DNA from: Thermoplasmata archaeon
GTDB taxonomy: Archaea > Thermoplasmatota > Thermoplasmata > SG8-5 > JAGLSY01
Direction of reading: 5' to 3'
Length of the DNA stretch: 5,428 nucleotides
NCBI GenBank assembly: GCA_023137005.1
Contig: JAGLQE010000459.1
Coordinates: forward strand, 1 to 5,428
Shown: positions 1-5,428 of the stretch, piece by piece
Layout of the letters: each line of letters opens with the position of its first letter
Position numbering within the stretch: position 1 is the first letter of the stretch
Program-made: the position numbers and the translations under genes
Notes under the pieces: generated by a model
Seen by the model: the letters and a program-made list of their open reading frames with translations, nothing else
Database searches by the model: none
Told to the model about the DNA's origin: nothing

Positions 1-1
1 C

Positions 2-2659
2 TACATTGGAGCAAGAGATCTGACACAAGCAGGTGATTCGACAACCGACACCTTCTATATCGATCACATGAGAATTTCTTGCCTGAACAACTTATTGGCC
101 CTCACTGGCGAATCCAATACGGACTTTGGATGGTCTGTTGGAGGGGCTGGAGATGTGAATGATGATGGTAATGACGATGTAATTGTCGGCGCCCCTGGTG
201 CAACGAATGGAGATGCCCTGGTCTATTATGGTGGAGCAGGAATGGGCTATTTGACTGACAGTATAACAAATGATACTCAGGCCGAGTTCGATACTGGCAC
301 CTTGCTAAGCACATATGCAGTAAGTGCCGGGGATGTTAACCTTACAAATCCACAGAACTTTGATGCCCAGACGACCACGGAAGATCCCGGAGGGTGGACG
401 ATCAATGAAGCAGGCGGCTCTGTTGAAGTAAGCAGTGAGCAAAGTGTTTCCGCATCCAATAGCGTCAAACTCACTGACACCACTGATAGGGTGAATGTCA
501 GCAAACTGTCTATTCCACTTCCAACCACATTCACCATAGAATTCGATGCACGCGTGACCGCCACGGATCAATGGTTCCAGTTGATCGCCCCTTCATCAAC
601 ATATAGTGCTGGCATACAAATATTATTTTACACAGATGGCACGATAATCTACTATGATGGCGCAATCCATGTATTGCAGACCTACAATGCCGATCAATGG
701 TATCACTTCCAGCTTGATGTTGATTGTGTGGCATTTACATATGATATTTCTATAGATGGAACCTTGATGCAAGCTGATGCCGCCCTATTGAATGATGTTC
801 AAGTCGGGATCATAACCTTTGCAACAGGCACAGCCTCGACCGTGGCCTACCTGGATAATGTCAAGGTCGAAAACTACATCTATGATACGTATGGGCATAT
901 GGAATCCGAGACATACACAATAAGCCAGAATATTGAGATCGTGAAGCCTACCTGGAGTGCGACCCTCAATGACCAGACCATGACCGTGAAAGTCTCTAGA
1001 GATGGGGGCACGACCTACAGCCCTGCACTAACTTCGGGTATTGAGTATGCCTTCACCAATAGTGAGCCAGCGGGCGATCAACTTAGATACAAGGTGGAGA
1101 TGAATGGCGATGGATCGGCCACACCTGTTTTGCATAGTATCACTGTAGATTATATGTGCCCGGCCTCGAATGTCACATTCACTGGCCCCGCCTCGGGAGA
1201 CAGGTTCGGCTTCTCTGTAGGTTCAGCAGGCGATATCGATGGTGACAATATAGGCGATATCATAGTCGGAGCACCCTTCAATGATACCTCCGACGGCTCC
1301 AAGGCCAATGGAGGAGGGGTTTTCGCCTTCTCTGGTGGAGCGTACCTATCTGGCACGGTCAGTGCGACCAATGCCAACTACACCTATTTTGGAGAAACAG
1401 CCGGGGACATATTGGGCTGGTCAGTTGGGCCAGCAGGCAATGTGAATGTTCACGGCAAGGACGATATTGTGGTAGGAGCCCCATATTACGATTCCAATGC
1501 AGGGAGGGCCTATGCACTTTCCATAGCCATTCCCATGAAGGTAACATCATTCACAGTGGCGGAGAATAGTGGAGATCCATTGGATATTGATATTAGCTGG
1601 ATCACAGTAAATGGAGCGATCAAGTACAATATATATCGCTCAGAGAGTCCATGGGGCTTTGACTTTGCCACACCCATAACTACCATCAATGCACCGACCA
1701 CCAGCTGGACGGACACCAGTGCCCCCAGGAACACGACCAATGCCCACAATGCCACGACCTATTATTATGCTATAAGAGCGGAGAACGCTCTGGCCAGCAG
1801 AGGTCCCTACAAGGTATATGCCATACACAGACTGGATCTCGTGGCTGGCTGGAACATGGTGTCCTGGCTGTCCAATGAGACCAAGGATATTGAAACAGAA
1901 GCATTTGCCAATCTTGAGGCCGATGACGGCGCCAACCCAACAACATACATTTATGATAAAGTAGAGAGATGGCATCCAGCAAGTCAAGTATGGGAGTCCT
2001 ACACGACCGATGGCGACCTTGGTAACTTCTCGGACATGGCGGCTGGATACGCTTATGCGATCCAGTGCCGGGTCAATACAGTATGGACCTATATTGAAGA
2101 TTGCGGTTCACCGACTTTCTGCAAGGCTCCTGCGGCTCTCAGCGCACCGGCCACCTTCACACTGGGTAGGAATTCAACAAACCCTAATTATGTGGATCTG
2201 GACTGGAGTGCGGTTGGTGGGGCCACCCAGTACAATGTTTATCGTTCCTTTAGCAAATGGGGCTTTGATTTCAATGACCCGATCCACACTACCTCAGATA
2301 CATGGTGGAATGATACCACGGCAACCCAGGAGAACGGCGAATACAATATCTCTGTCTATTATTACGTGGTCAGGGCCGAGGATGGCTCAGGGAACATTGA
2401 GAAGAACCTGAATGTTGCCGCAATGCACCGCATGGACTTCAGGTATGGGATAGATTACATGAGCTGGGTGATCCATGATTCAGTATCTGAAGCGACGGCA
2501 CTGGCCAGCCTGACATTCTTCGCGGATTATATAGGGGTCGAGCAATGGGACGAAAGCAACCAGGCCTTCAATCCCGCTGTCACTGATTTCGAAAGAGGCT
2601 ATGGCTATGGTATTTATATTCTGACGGCCTGTACATGGACATATGTCGAGTACGCCTGA
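2..2659 (+). CDS. Large modular surface/secreted protein with FG-GAP, jelly-roll and Fn3 domains (5' partial)
   Basis: This is the C-terminal part of a large extracytoplasmic protein, probably adhesive or carbohydrate-binding; no catalytic motif is visible. The frame is open from base 2, and the 22 codons before the ATG at 68 read as the end of a jelly-roll domain (DTFYIDHMRIS straddles that ATG), so the true start lies upstream. Numbering from that ATG: FG-GAP repeat about 12-58 with Ca-binding loop DVNDDGNDD (29-37); LamG-like jelly roll about 97-271, ending YLDNVKVEN; small beta-sandwich about 274-363 (VSRDGGTTY, ITVDY); FG-GAP repeats about 369-425 (DIDGDNIGD loop, 389-397) and 434-485 (degraded NVNVHGKDD loop); then two Fn3 plus 'GWN' modules, 489-680 and 691-863. 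It ends at WTYVEYA with no membrane helix or sorting signal, so it is presumably released or held by a partner. The next gene starts 10 bases after its stop. Domain calls are by eye; the substrate is unknown. Confidence 0.88.
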   Translation, partial: YIGARDLTQAGDSTTDTFYIDHMRISCLNNLLALTGESNTDFGWSVGGAGDVNDDGNDDVIVGAPGATNGDALVYYGGAGMGYLTDSITNDTQAEFDTGTLLSTYAVSAGDVNLTNPQNFDAQTTTEDPGGWTINEAGGSVEVSSEQSVSASNSVKLTDTTDRVNVSKLSIPLPTTFTIEFDARVTATDQWFQLIAPSSTYSAGIQILFYTDGTIIYYDGAIHVLQTYNADQWYHFQLDVDCVAFTYDISIDGTLMQADAALLNDVQVGIITFATGTASTVAYLDNVKVENYIYDTYGHMESETYTISQNIEIVKPTWSATLNDQTMTVKVSRDGGTTYSPALTSGIEYAFTNSEPAGDQLRYKVEMNGDGSATPVLHSITVDYMCPASNVTFTGPASGDRFGFSVGSAGDIDGDNIGDIIVGAPFNDTSDGSKANGGGVFAFSGGAYLSGTVSATNANYTYFGETAGDILGWSVGPAGNVNVHGKDDIVVGAPYYDSNAGRAYALSIAIPMKVTSFTVAENSGDPLDIDISWITVNGAIKYNIYRSESPWGFDFATPITTINAPTTSWTDTSAPRNTTNAHNATTYYYAIRAENALASRGPYKVYAIHRLDLVAGWNMVSWLSNETKDIETEAFANLEADDGANPTTYIYDKVERWHPASQVWESYTTDGDLGNFSDMAAGYAYAIQCRVNTVWTYIEDCGSPTFCKAPAALSAPATFTLGRNSTNPNYVDLDWSAVGGATQYNVYRSFSKWGFDFNDPIHTTSDTWWNDTTATQENGEYNISVYYYVVRAEDGSGNIEKNLNVAAMHRMDFRYGIDYMSWVIHDSVSEATALASLTFFADYIGVEQWDESNQAFNPAVTDFERGYGYGIYILTACTWTYVEYA
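101..241 (+). repeat. FG-GAP repeat 1 (protein-level)
   Basis: The encoded segment reads LTGESNTDFGWSVGGAGD, then a DxNDDGxDD calcium loop and VIVGAP. This matches the FG-GAP blade known from integrin alpha chains and many prokaryotic surface proteins. It aligns without gaps to the second FG-GAP repeat from a shared cysteine (C5 and C364) through the TG-FG-SVG-AGD core. A jelly roll and a beta-sandwich separate it from the next blades, so the three visible blades are not contiguous. Confidence 0.85.
356..880 (+). other. LamG-like jelly-roll domain in the first gene
   Basis: Residues about 97-271 of the first gene have the layout of a concanavalin/LamG-type jelly roll. It opens with a 'disordered-then-signal' stretch (SNSVKLTDTTDRVNVS), continues with FTIEFDARV, then a WYHFQLDVD strand and SIDGTLM, and closes with AYLDNVKVEN. 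Domains of this kind commonly bind glycans or proteins. The peptide encoded at positions 2-100 ends in a similar way (TFYIDHMRIS), which suggests that a further copy precedes the window. Confidence 0.65.
1172..1525 (+). repeat. FG-GAP repeats 2 and 3 (tandem, protein-level)
   Basis: Two adjacent FG-GAP blades are encoded. The first reads FTGPASGDRFGFSVGSAGD followed by the loop DIDGDNIGD and IIVGAP. The second reads YFGETAGDILGWSVGPAGN with the loop NVNVHGKDD and IVVGAP. In the second loop, asparagine, valine and histidine occupy positions that are acidic or glycine in the other copies, so its calcium site is probably weakened. The blade cores are otherwise well kept. Confidence 0.85.
1532..2656 (+). 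repeat. Two tandem Fn3 plus 'GWN' modules (protein-level duplication)
   Basis: Residues 489-680 and 691-863 are diverged copies of one module. From F495/F697 to the invariant WGFDF (529-533 and 731-735) they align without a gap at an offset of exactly 202 residues, sharing YN-YRS, WGFDF and PI. Each Fn3 part ends in YYYA/VIRAE or similar, then H-R-D/M and a 'GWN' type segment: GWNMVSW at 594-600 in copy A, GIDYMSW at 794-800 in copy B. Both finish with WTY-E. Copy B is shorter after the GWN position (63 rather than 79 residues to the final tryptophan) and has lost the W-N pair, so it looks degenerate or specialised as a C-terminal cap. Confidence 0.82.
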
Positions 2660-2662
2660 GGT
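2658..2662 (+). promoter_or_regulatory. Shine-Dalgarno site GAGGT overlapping the upstream stop codon
   Basis: GAGGT lies 6 bases before the ATG at 2669 and shares its first two bases with the TGA stop (2657-2659) of the preceding gene. This matches the anti-Shine-Dalgarno end of archaeal 16S rRNA. It supports the ATG at 2669 over the out-of-frame ATG at 2665, and suggests that ribosomes ending the first gene restart on the second. Confidence 0.75.
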
Positions 2663-2668
2663 CGATGA

Positions 2669-4501
2669 ATGAGATCAAGGGAGCCAATTACCATAATCCT
2701 TTCAGTTCTATTAGTCATCGTCTCCATCAATGTGATATCCAATGATGTCGGAGCCGCACCTTTCACGATAACCGTCAGCGGCAATATATTCGATGCCAGT
2801 GGGGTTCCAGCACCAATTGGGACACAGGTGAACATAACCATCTATGACGGACTGACCATTGATGGAACATATCAGGTCATGGTCCTGGATACCTTCGGTT
2901 TCTATTTTTATGATTCGGTCAGCGCGGATTATGGTTACAATATCTCGGTGAATTCCAGCTTCGCCTCCTTTTATGGCTATGCCAATGATACAGTGGTGTA
3001 TGGTGATGCATCCTATGTCATTCATCTTGGCCAGGTCATCTACGGGGCTGGCATCTCGGCTTCGACAGATGATGAAGGGCTTCCCGGAGATACCATCATC
3101 TACACGTTCACGGTCACCAATGACGGCAATGTAAAAGACAAATACGATCTAACTATCATTTCACAATCTGGCTGGCCAACATTCATTCTCGATCCTGTTC
3201 AAACCGAGGTCCTGATGCCCGGAGAGAGTGCTATTGTAGATGTCAATACCACCATACCCGAGAATGCACTGGCAGGTGATACAGACACGATCACTCTTCA
3301 AGCCGTATCAGTGCTCGATCCCGGAAATACTGGCACTACAACGGCAACCACCATGGTATTACTATCTTCAGGGGTAGAGGTGATAATTCCCCCTGCTGCA
3401 TCGGGCTATCCTGGTGATGTGGTCACAATGATGTTCCAGGTCAAGAATATTGGCAATGGCCAGGATTCATTTCATCTGACAACTTCAGTTGATGATACGG
3501 CCTGGGAATTCAATATGGATACCTCTGGCACGACCTTGCTGCCTATGAACGGAAGAGCCTATGTCAATATCACAATACAGGTGCCAGCTGATTCCCTTTA
3601 TGGCGAATATGCCCTGATTGACCTGAGAGCCGTGTCAAATGCCGATCCTTCTGTATCGGACCATGAGGATCAGATAATAAGCGCACTCCAGATAGCTGGT
3701 GTGGAATTAACAGGCCCCACATACCAAATAAGCGGCCACCCTGGAGGGATCGCCAGTATCTCCCTTACTTTAACAAACACTGGCAATGGCCCTGACGCCT
3801 TCACGATAGTGGCGTCCTTATCCCAGGATTGGGATTATCAGGTGGCAACCACCCAGTCTGGAATTGCCTCTGGACAGGTAAAAACCTTCCCACTCGATAT
3901 ACTTATTCCATTATCAGCTAGTATTACAGACACGGCCAATATCGTGGTCACAGCAGCTTCTGTCTTTGACACCTCGGTCACGGATCCTGCATCATTCACT
4001 GTTCTTGTTATCGCAAACAGGGACCCGGTAGCCGATATATCATCACCAGAGGATGATGACAATTACACCACCAATGATACCATAACCTTCAATGGCTCTG
4101 CCAGTGCTGACCCAGATAATGATACACTGTCATTCAACTGGACATCCAGCATCGATGGCGAGCTTGGCAGTATTGTGGAGTTCACAGCCAGGCTTTCCGC
4201 AGGAACTCATATGATCACATTGTCCGTGGATGATGGTTTTGGAGGATTGAATGAGGAAACCGTGACCATCACTGTCACGATCCCGGACGGCTCTACCCCT
4301 CCTGGCAATGATACAAATGACACCAATGGCAGTGGCCCTTTGAACAATATCTATTTTTTATTACTGGCCATAACCATTGTCACTATAATTGTTCTTTTCA
4401 TCGCAACTAGATTCAGAAATAAGCCTGTAACTGATAGTGAGGGAATTGAGATATTAGATGATGAGTCCAATGAGGACATCGTCGATGATGGTGAGGCATA
4501 A
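2669..4501 (+). CDS. Type I membrane surface protein with NEW3-like repeats and PKD-like domain
   Basis: A 610-residue, membrane-anchored cell-surface protein, complete in the window. Seen in order: signal peptide (R2/R4, hydrophobic 7-23, likely cleavage after A29 or A30); transthyretin/CarboxypepD_reg-like beta domain about 32-124 (SGNIFDASGVPAPIGTQV); three NEW3/CARDB-like beta-sandwich repeats about 126-234, 235-342 and 343-448, each with a GD/GG strand followed by T/KN-GN--D; PKD/cadherin-like domain about 450-537 (NRDPVADI, SADPDNDTLSFNW, VDDGFGG); linker PPGNDTNDTNGSGP (544-557); one membrane helix about 561-580; then R581/R583/K585 and an acidic tail. The positive-inside pattern places the C-terminus in the cytoplasm. 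It has no cysteine and 14 N-X-S/T sequons, eight of them between 465 and 553, as expected of a glycosylated stalk. No catalytic motif is visible. Coupling to the preceding unanchored gene suggests it may be that protein's anchor or partner, which is an inference. Domain names are by eye. Confidence 0.92.
   Translation: MRSREPITIILSVLLVIVSINVISNDVGAAPFTITVSGNIFDASGVPAPIGTQVNITIYDGLTIDGTYQVMVLDTFGFYFYDSVSADYGYNISVNSSFASFYGYANDTVVYGDASYVIHLGQVIYGAGISASTDDEGLPGDTIIYTFTVTNDGNVKDKYDLTIISQSGWPTFILDPVQTEVLMPGESAIVDVNTTIPENALAGDTDTITLQAVSVLDPGNTGTTTATTMVLLSSGVEVIIPPAASGYPGDVVTMMFQVKNIGNGQDSFHLTTSVDDTAWEFNMDTSGTTLLPMNGRAYVNITIQVPADSLYGEYALIDLRAVSNADPSVSDHEDQIISALQIAGVELTGPTYQISGHPGGIASISLTLTNTGNGPDAFTIVASLSQDWDYQVATTQSGIASGQVKTFPLDILIPLSASITDTANIVVTAASVFDTSVTDPASFTVLVIANRDPVADISSPEDDDNYTTNDTITFNGSASADPDNDTLSFNWTSSIDGELGSIVEFTARLSAGTHMITLSVDDGFGGLNEETVTITVTIPDGSTPPGNDTNDTNGSGPLNNIYFLLLAITIVTIIVLFIATRFRNKPVTDSEGIEILDDESNEDIVDDGEA
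3044..4012 (+). repeat. Three tandem NEW3/CARDB-like repeats (protein-level)
   Basis: Residues about 126-234, 235-342 and 343-448 of the second gene are three units of 106-109 residues. Matching strands are GDTIIYTFTVTNDGNVKDKY, GDVVTMMFQVKNIGNGQDSF and GGIASISLTLTNTGNGPDAF. Each is followed by a W-containing strand and an ALAGDTDTITLQAVS / SLYGEYALIDLRAVS / SITDTANIVVTAASV type strand with D-P/T-S/G after it. The units have diverged too far to be visible as DNA repeats. Confidence 0.78.
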
Positions 4502-4529
4502 CCCACGCCTTTTGTCCACCGTGCATAAA

Positions 4530-4537
4530 TATAAATA
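4530..4537 (+). promoter_or_regulatory. Archaeal TATA box for the third gene
   Basis: TATAAATA sits in an A/T-only stretch (4525-4539) in the 65-base gap after the second gene. In archaea transcription begins about 24-28 bases after the box centre, here about 4558-4562. That falls at the GTG at 4558 or just before the ATG at 4567, and so predicts a leaderless or nearly leaderless mRNA. No Shine-Dalgarno site precedes either codon, which fits. Confidence 0.68.
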
Positions 4538-4544
4538 ATCGTAC

Positions 4545-4564
4545 AATTCATCCCATCGTGAATT
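4545..4564. repeat. Short inverted repeat at the predicted transcription start
   Basis: AATTCA (4545-4550) and TGAATT (4559-4564) are perfect 6-base arms around an 8-base spacer, lying between the TATA box and the ATG at 4567 and covering the predicted start site. That position suits a repressor operator. The arms are short and A/T-rich, so chance is a real alternative. Confidence 0.3.
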
Positions 4565-4566
4565 CA

Positions 4567-5428
4567 ATGATATCTCACAGCTCTGATCTATTAACTAGCA
4601 TCATGCGAGATGCAGGCCCCGAGGACTACGCCCTTCTCGTAGTGATAGGTATAGTGCTTTTCACGGTACTTTTATTCATATTCTCCCACCTTTCGAGGTA
4701 TATCAGCTTCCTGAAACTGAAGGACAGGGCCTATGTCAATGACCAGACACTGGATTCTGTTTTCTCGGCTGTCAGGATAATGAGCATAATATTCGTTCTG
4801 ATCTCCATTCTTTACGCAGGAGCAATGTTAGGAATTGATATTTTCATCACCCTCTTTGATTTCACCCTCGATTACATATTCATACTGATGGCGGGCGTCA
4901 CCTTCTTCAGTTTCCTGCTACTGGCCCAACTCAGCTCTGTCTGGATATCCATAAAGGGAGAGGAGGCAAAGGGAGACCCCGACAATATGGTGAAATCCGG
5001 TATATTGGACTTCGCCCAGGGCTTTGTAAAATACATTTTATTGTTCTTTGGTATTGTCATTGCCTTCCTGGTCGGGCTTTTGACCACCCCCAATCAGGTA
5101 GTTAGGGATCAGTTATTCGAGGTAACTGGCATAAGTGGAATGGACACCACCCTGTTATTGCAGGAAGTTCTCTCCCTCATGACCATCCTGGTGGTCCTAT
5201 ACCTCATAGGCAAGCTCTCATCCATGATACTGGATGACTTCAAGACAAAGACCACCAAGTTCCCTGCCAAGCTCATAGACCTCATAAAGACCTTGATCAG
5301 GTATCTGCTATACTGGCTTGCTTTCGTTGTCACTCTGATGATCATACTGGACATAATCGGTTTCCATTTTATGGAATTGGTTATACTGACCATATTGTCC
5401 ATCACCATCACCTTCATACTCATTATAG
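4567..5428 (+). CDS. Polytopic membrane protein, possibly MscS-like (3' partial)
   Basis: The frame from the ATG at 4567 stays open to the window end (287 codons, no stop), so this is the N-terminal part of a longer protein. It has about seven hydrophobic segments: 21-40, 71-93, 103-125, 157-175, 203-221, 246-265 and 269-287. After the first, they pair into three hairpins. Each hairpin opens with an amphipathic stretch and a basic residue at the membrane edge (R70, K155, R245, spaced 85 and 90), and the first two end in similar sequence (QLSSVW, KLSSMI). Loops are short, apart from one charged loop after TM3 (KGEEAKGDPDN). This layout, with the last hairpin LIRYLLYW...LDIIGF, resembles archaeal MscS-type channels or conserved-TM-helix repeat proteins. 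The pore helix and cytoplasmic domain that would decide this lie outside the window, so function is unproven. GTG at 4558 (in frame) and ATG at 4603 are other possible starts; 4567 fits the TATA box best among ATGs. Confidence 0.85.
   Translation, partial: MISHSSDLLTSIMRDAGPEDYALLVVIGIVLFTVLLFIFSHLSRYISFLKLKDRAYVNDQTLDSVFSAVRIMSIIFVLISILYAGAMLGIDIFITLFDFTLDYIFILMAGVTFFSFLLLAQLSSVWISIKGEEAKGDPDNMVKSGILDFAQGFVKYILLFFGIVIAFLVGLLTTPNQVVRDQLFEVTGISGMDTTLLLQEVLSLMTILVVLYLIGKLSSMILDDFKTKTTKFPAKLIDLIKTLIRYLLYWLAFVVTLMIILDIIGFHFMELVILTILSITITFILII

Noticed and set aside
68..70. ATG at 68 as the start of the first gene
   Set aside because: The same frame is open back to base 2 and the preceding codons encode the end of a jelly-roll domain that continues through this ATG. 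No signal peptide follows it.
152..178. DVNDDGNDD as a dockerin or EF-hand motif
   Set aside because: It sits between FGWSV-AGD and VIVGAP, the FG-GAP blade context, and there is no paired dockerin helix-loop.
102..1987. Several minus-strand open frames of 63-115 codons under the first gene
   Set aside because: All are antisense to well-supported domains, overlap one another, and show no ribosome binding site or recognisable protein character.
2010..2411. A 133-codon open frame on the + strand overlapping the first gene
   Set aside because: It lies in another frame of a region with clear Fn3/GWN coding homology, and its translation is rich in Arg, Trp and Pro without domain character; it is a shadow frame.
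2665..2667. ATG at 2665 as an alternative start for the second gene
   Set aside because: It is out of frame with the signal-peptide reading and only 2 bases from the GAGGT site; the ATG at 2669 has proper spacing.
4508..4516. T-run (CCTTTTGTCC) as a terminator for the operon
   Set aside because: It has only four consecutive T and no stem before it; archaeal intrinsic terminators usually need a longer or repeated T-tract.
4351..4551. Minus-strand open frame across the end of the second gene and the intergenic gap
   Set aside because: It is antisense to the membrane helix and acidic tail of the second gene and runs through the TATA region; nothing supports it as a gene.
4872..5423. Minus-strand open frames of 73 and 104 codons at the window's right end
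   Set aside because: The + strand here carries an uninterrupted membrane-protein frame with regular helices; the minus-strand translations are Met/Ser/Lys-rich shadows of it.

Overview
The window looks archaeal, most likely from a Thermoplasmatota-like euryarchaeon. The signs are heavy use of AGA/AGG arginine and ATA isoleucine codons, a GAGGT ribosome binding site, a textbook TATAAATA box just upstream of a near-leaderless gene, and long extracytoplasmic proteins built from FG-GAP, jelly-roll, Fn3, NEW3-like and PKD-like domains. The lineage is an inference from style and was not searched.

All three genes lie on the + strand. (1) Positions 2-2659 hold the 3' part of a very large surface or secreted protein. 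Its reading frame is already open at the first base, so the ATG at 68 is not its real start. The visible order is: end of a jelly-roll domain, one FG-GAP repeat, a LamG-like jelly roll, a small beta-sandwich, two more FG-GAP repeats, then two tandem copies of an Fn3 plus 'GWN' module. It has no C-terminal membrane anchor. (2) Positions 2669-4501 hold a cysteine-free type I membrane protein. It has a signal peptide, a transthyretin/CarboxypepD_reg-like domain, three NEW3/CARDB-like repeats, a PKD-like domain, a glycosylation-rich linker, one membrane helix and a short very acidic cytoplasmic tail. Its ribosome binding site overlaps the stop codon of gene 1, so the two are probably one translationally coupled operon. 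(3) After a 65-base gap with its own TATA box, positions 4567-5428 hold the 5' part of a polytopic membrane protein that runs off the window without a stop. It has about seven hydrophobic segments arranged as one helix plus three similar hairpins, possibly in the MscS-like / conserved-TM-helix group.

Genes 1 and 2 probably work together at the cell surface: an unanchored adhesive or matrix protein next to a membrane-anchored, glycosylated stalk protein. Gene 3 appears to be a separate transcription unit. No RNA gene, CRISPR array, insertion sequence or convincing terminator was seen. The window reads as ordinary archaeal surface-protein territory. The points most worth a second look are the modular repeat structure of gene 1, the possible anchor pairing of genes 1 and 2, and the promoter/start arrangement and internal repeats of gene 3.
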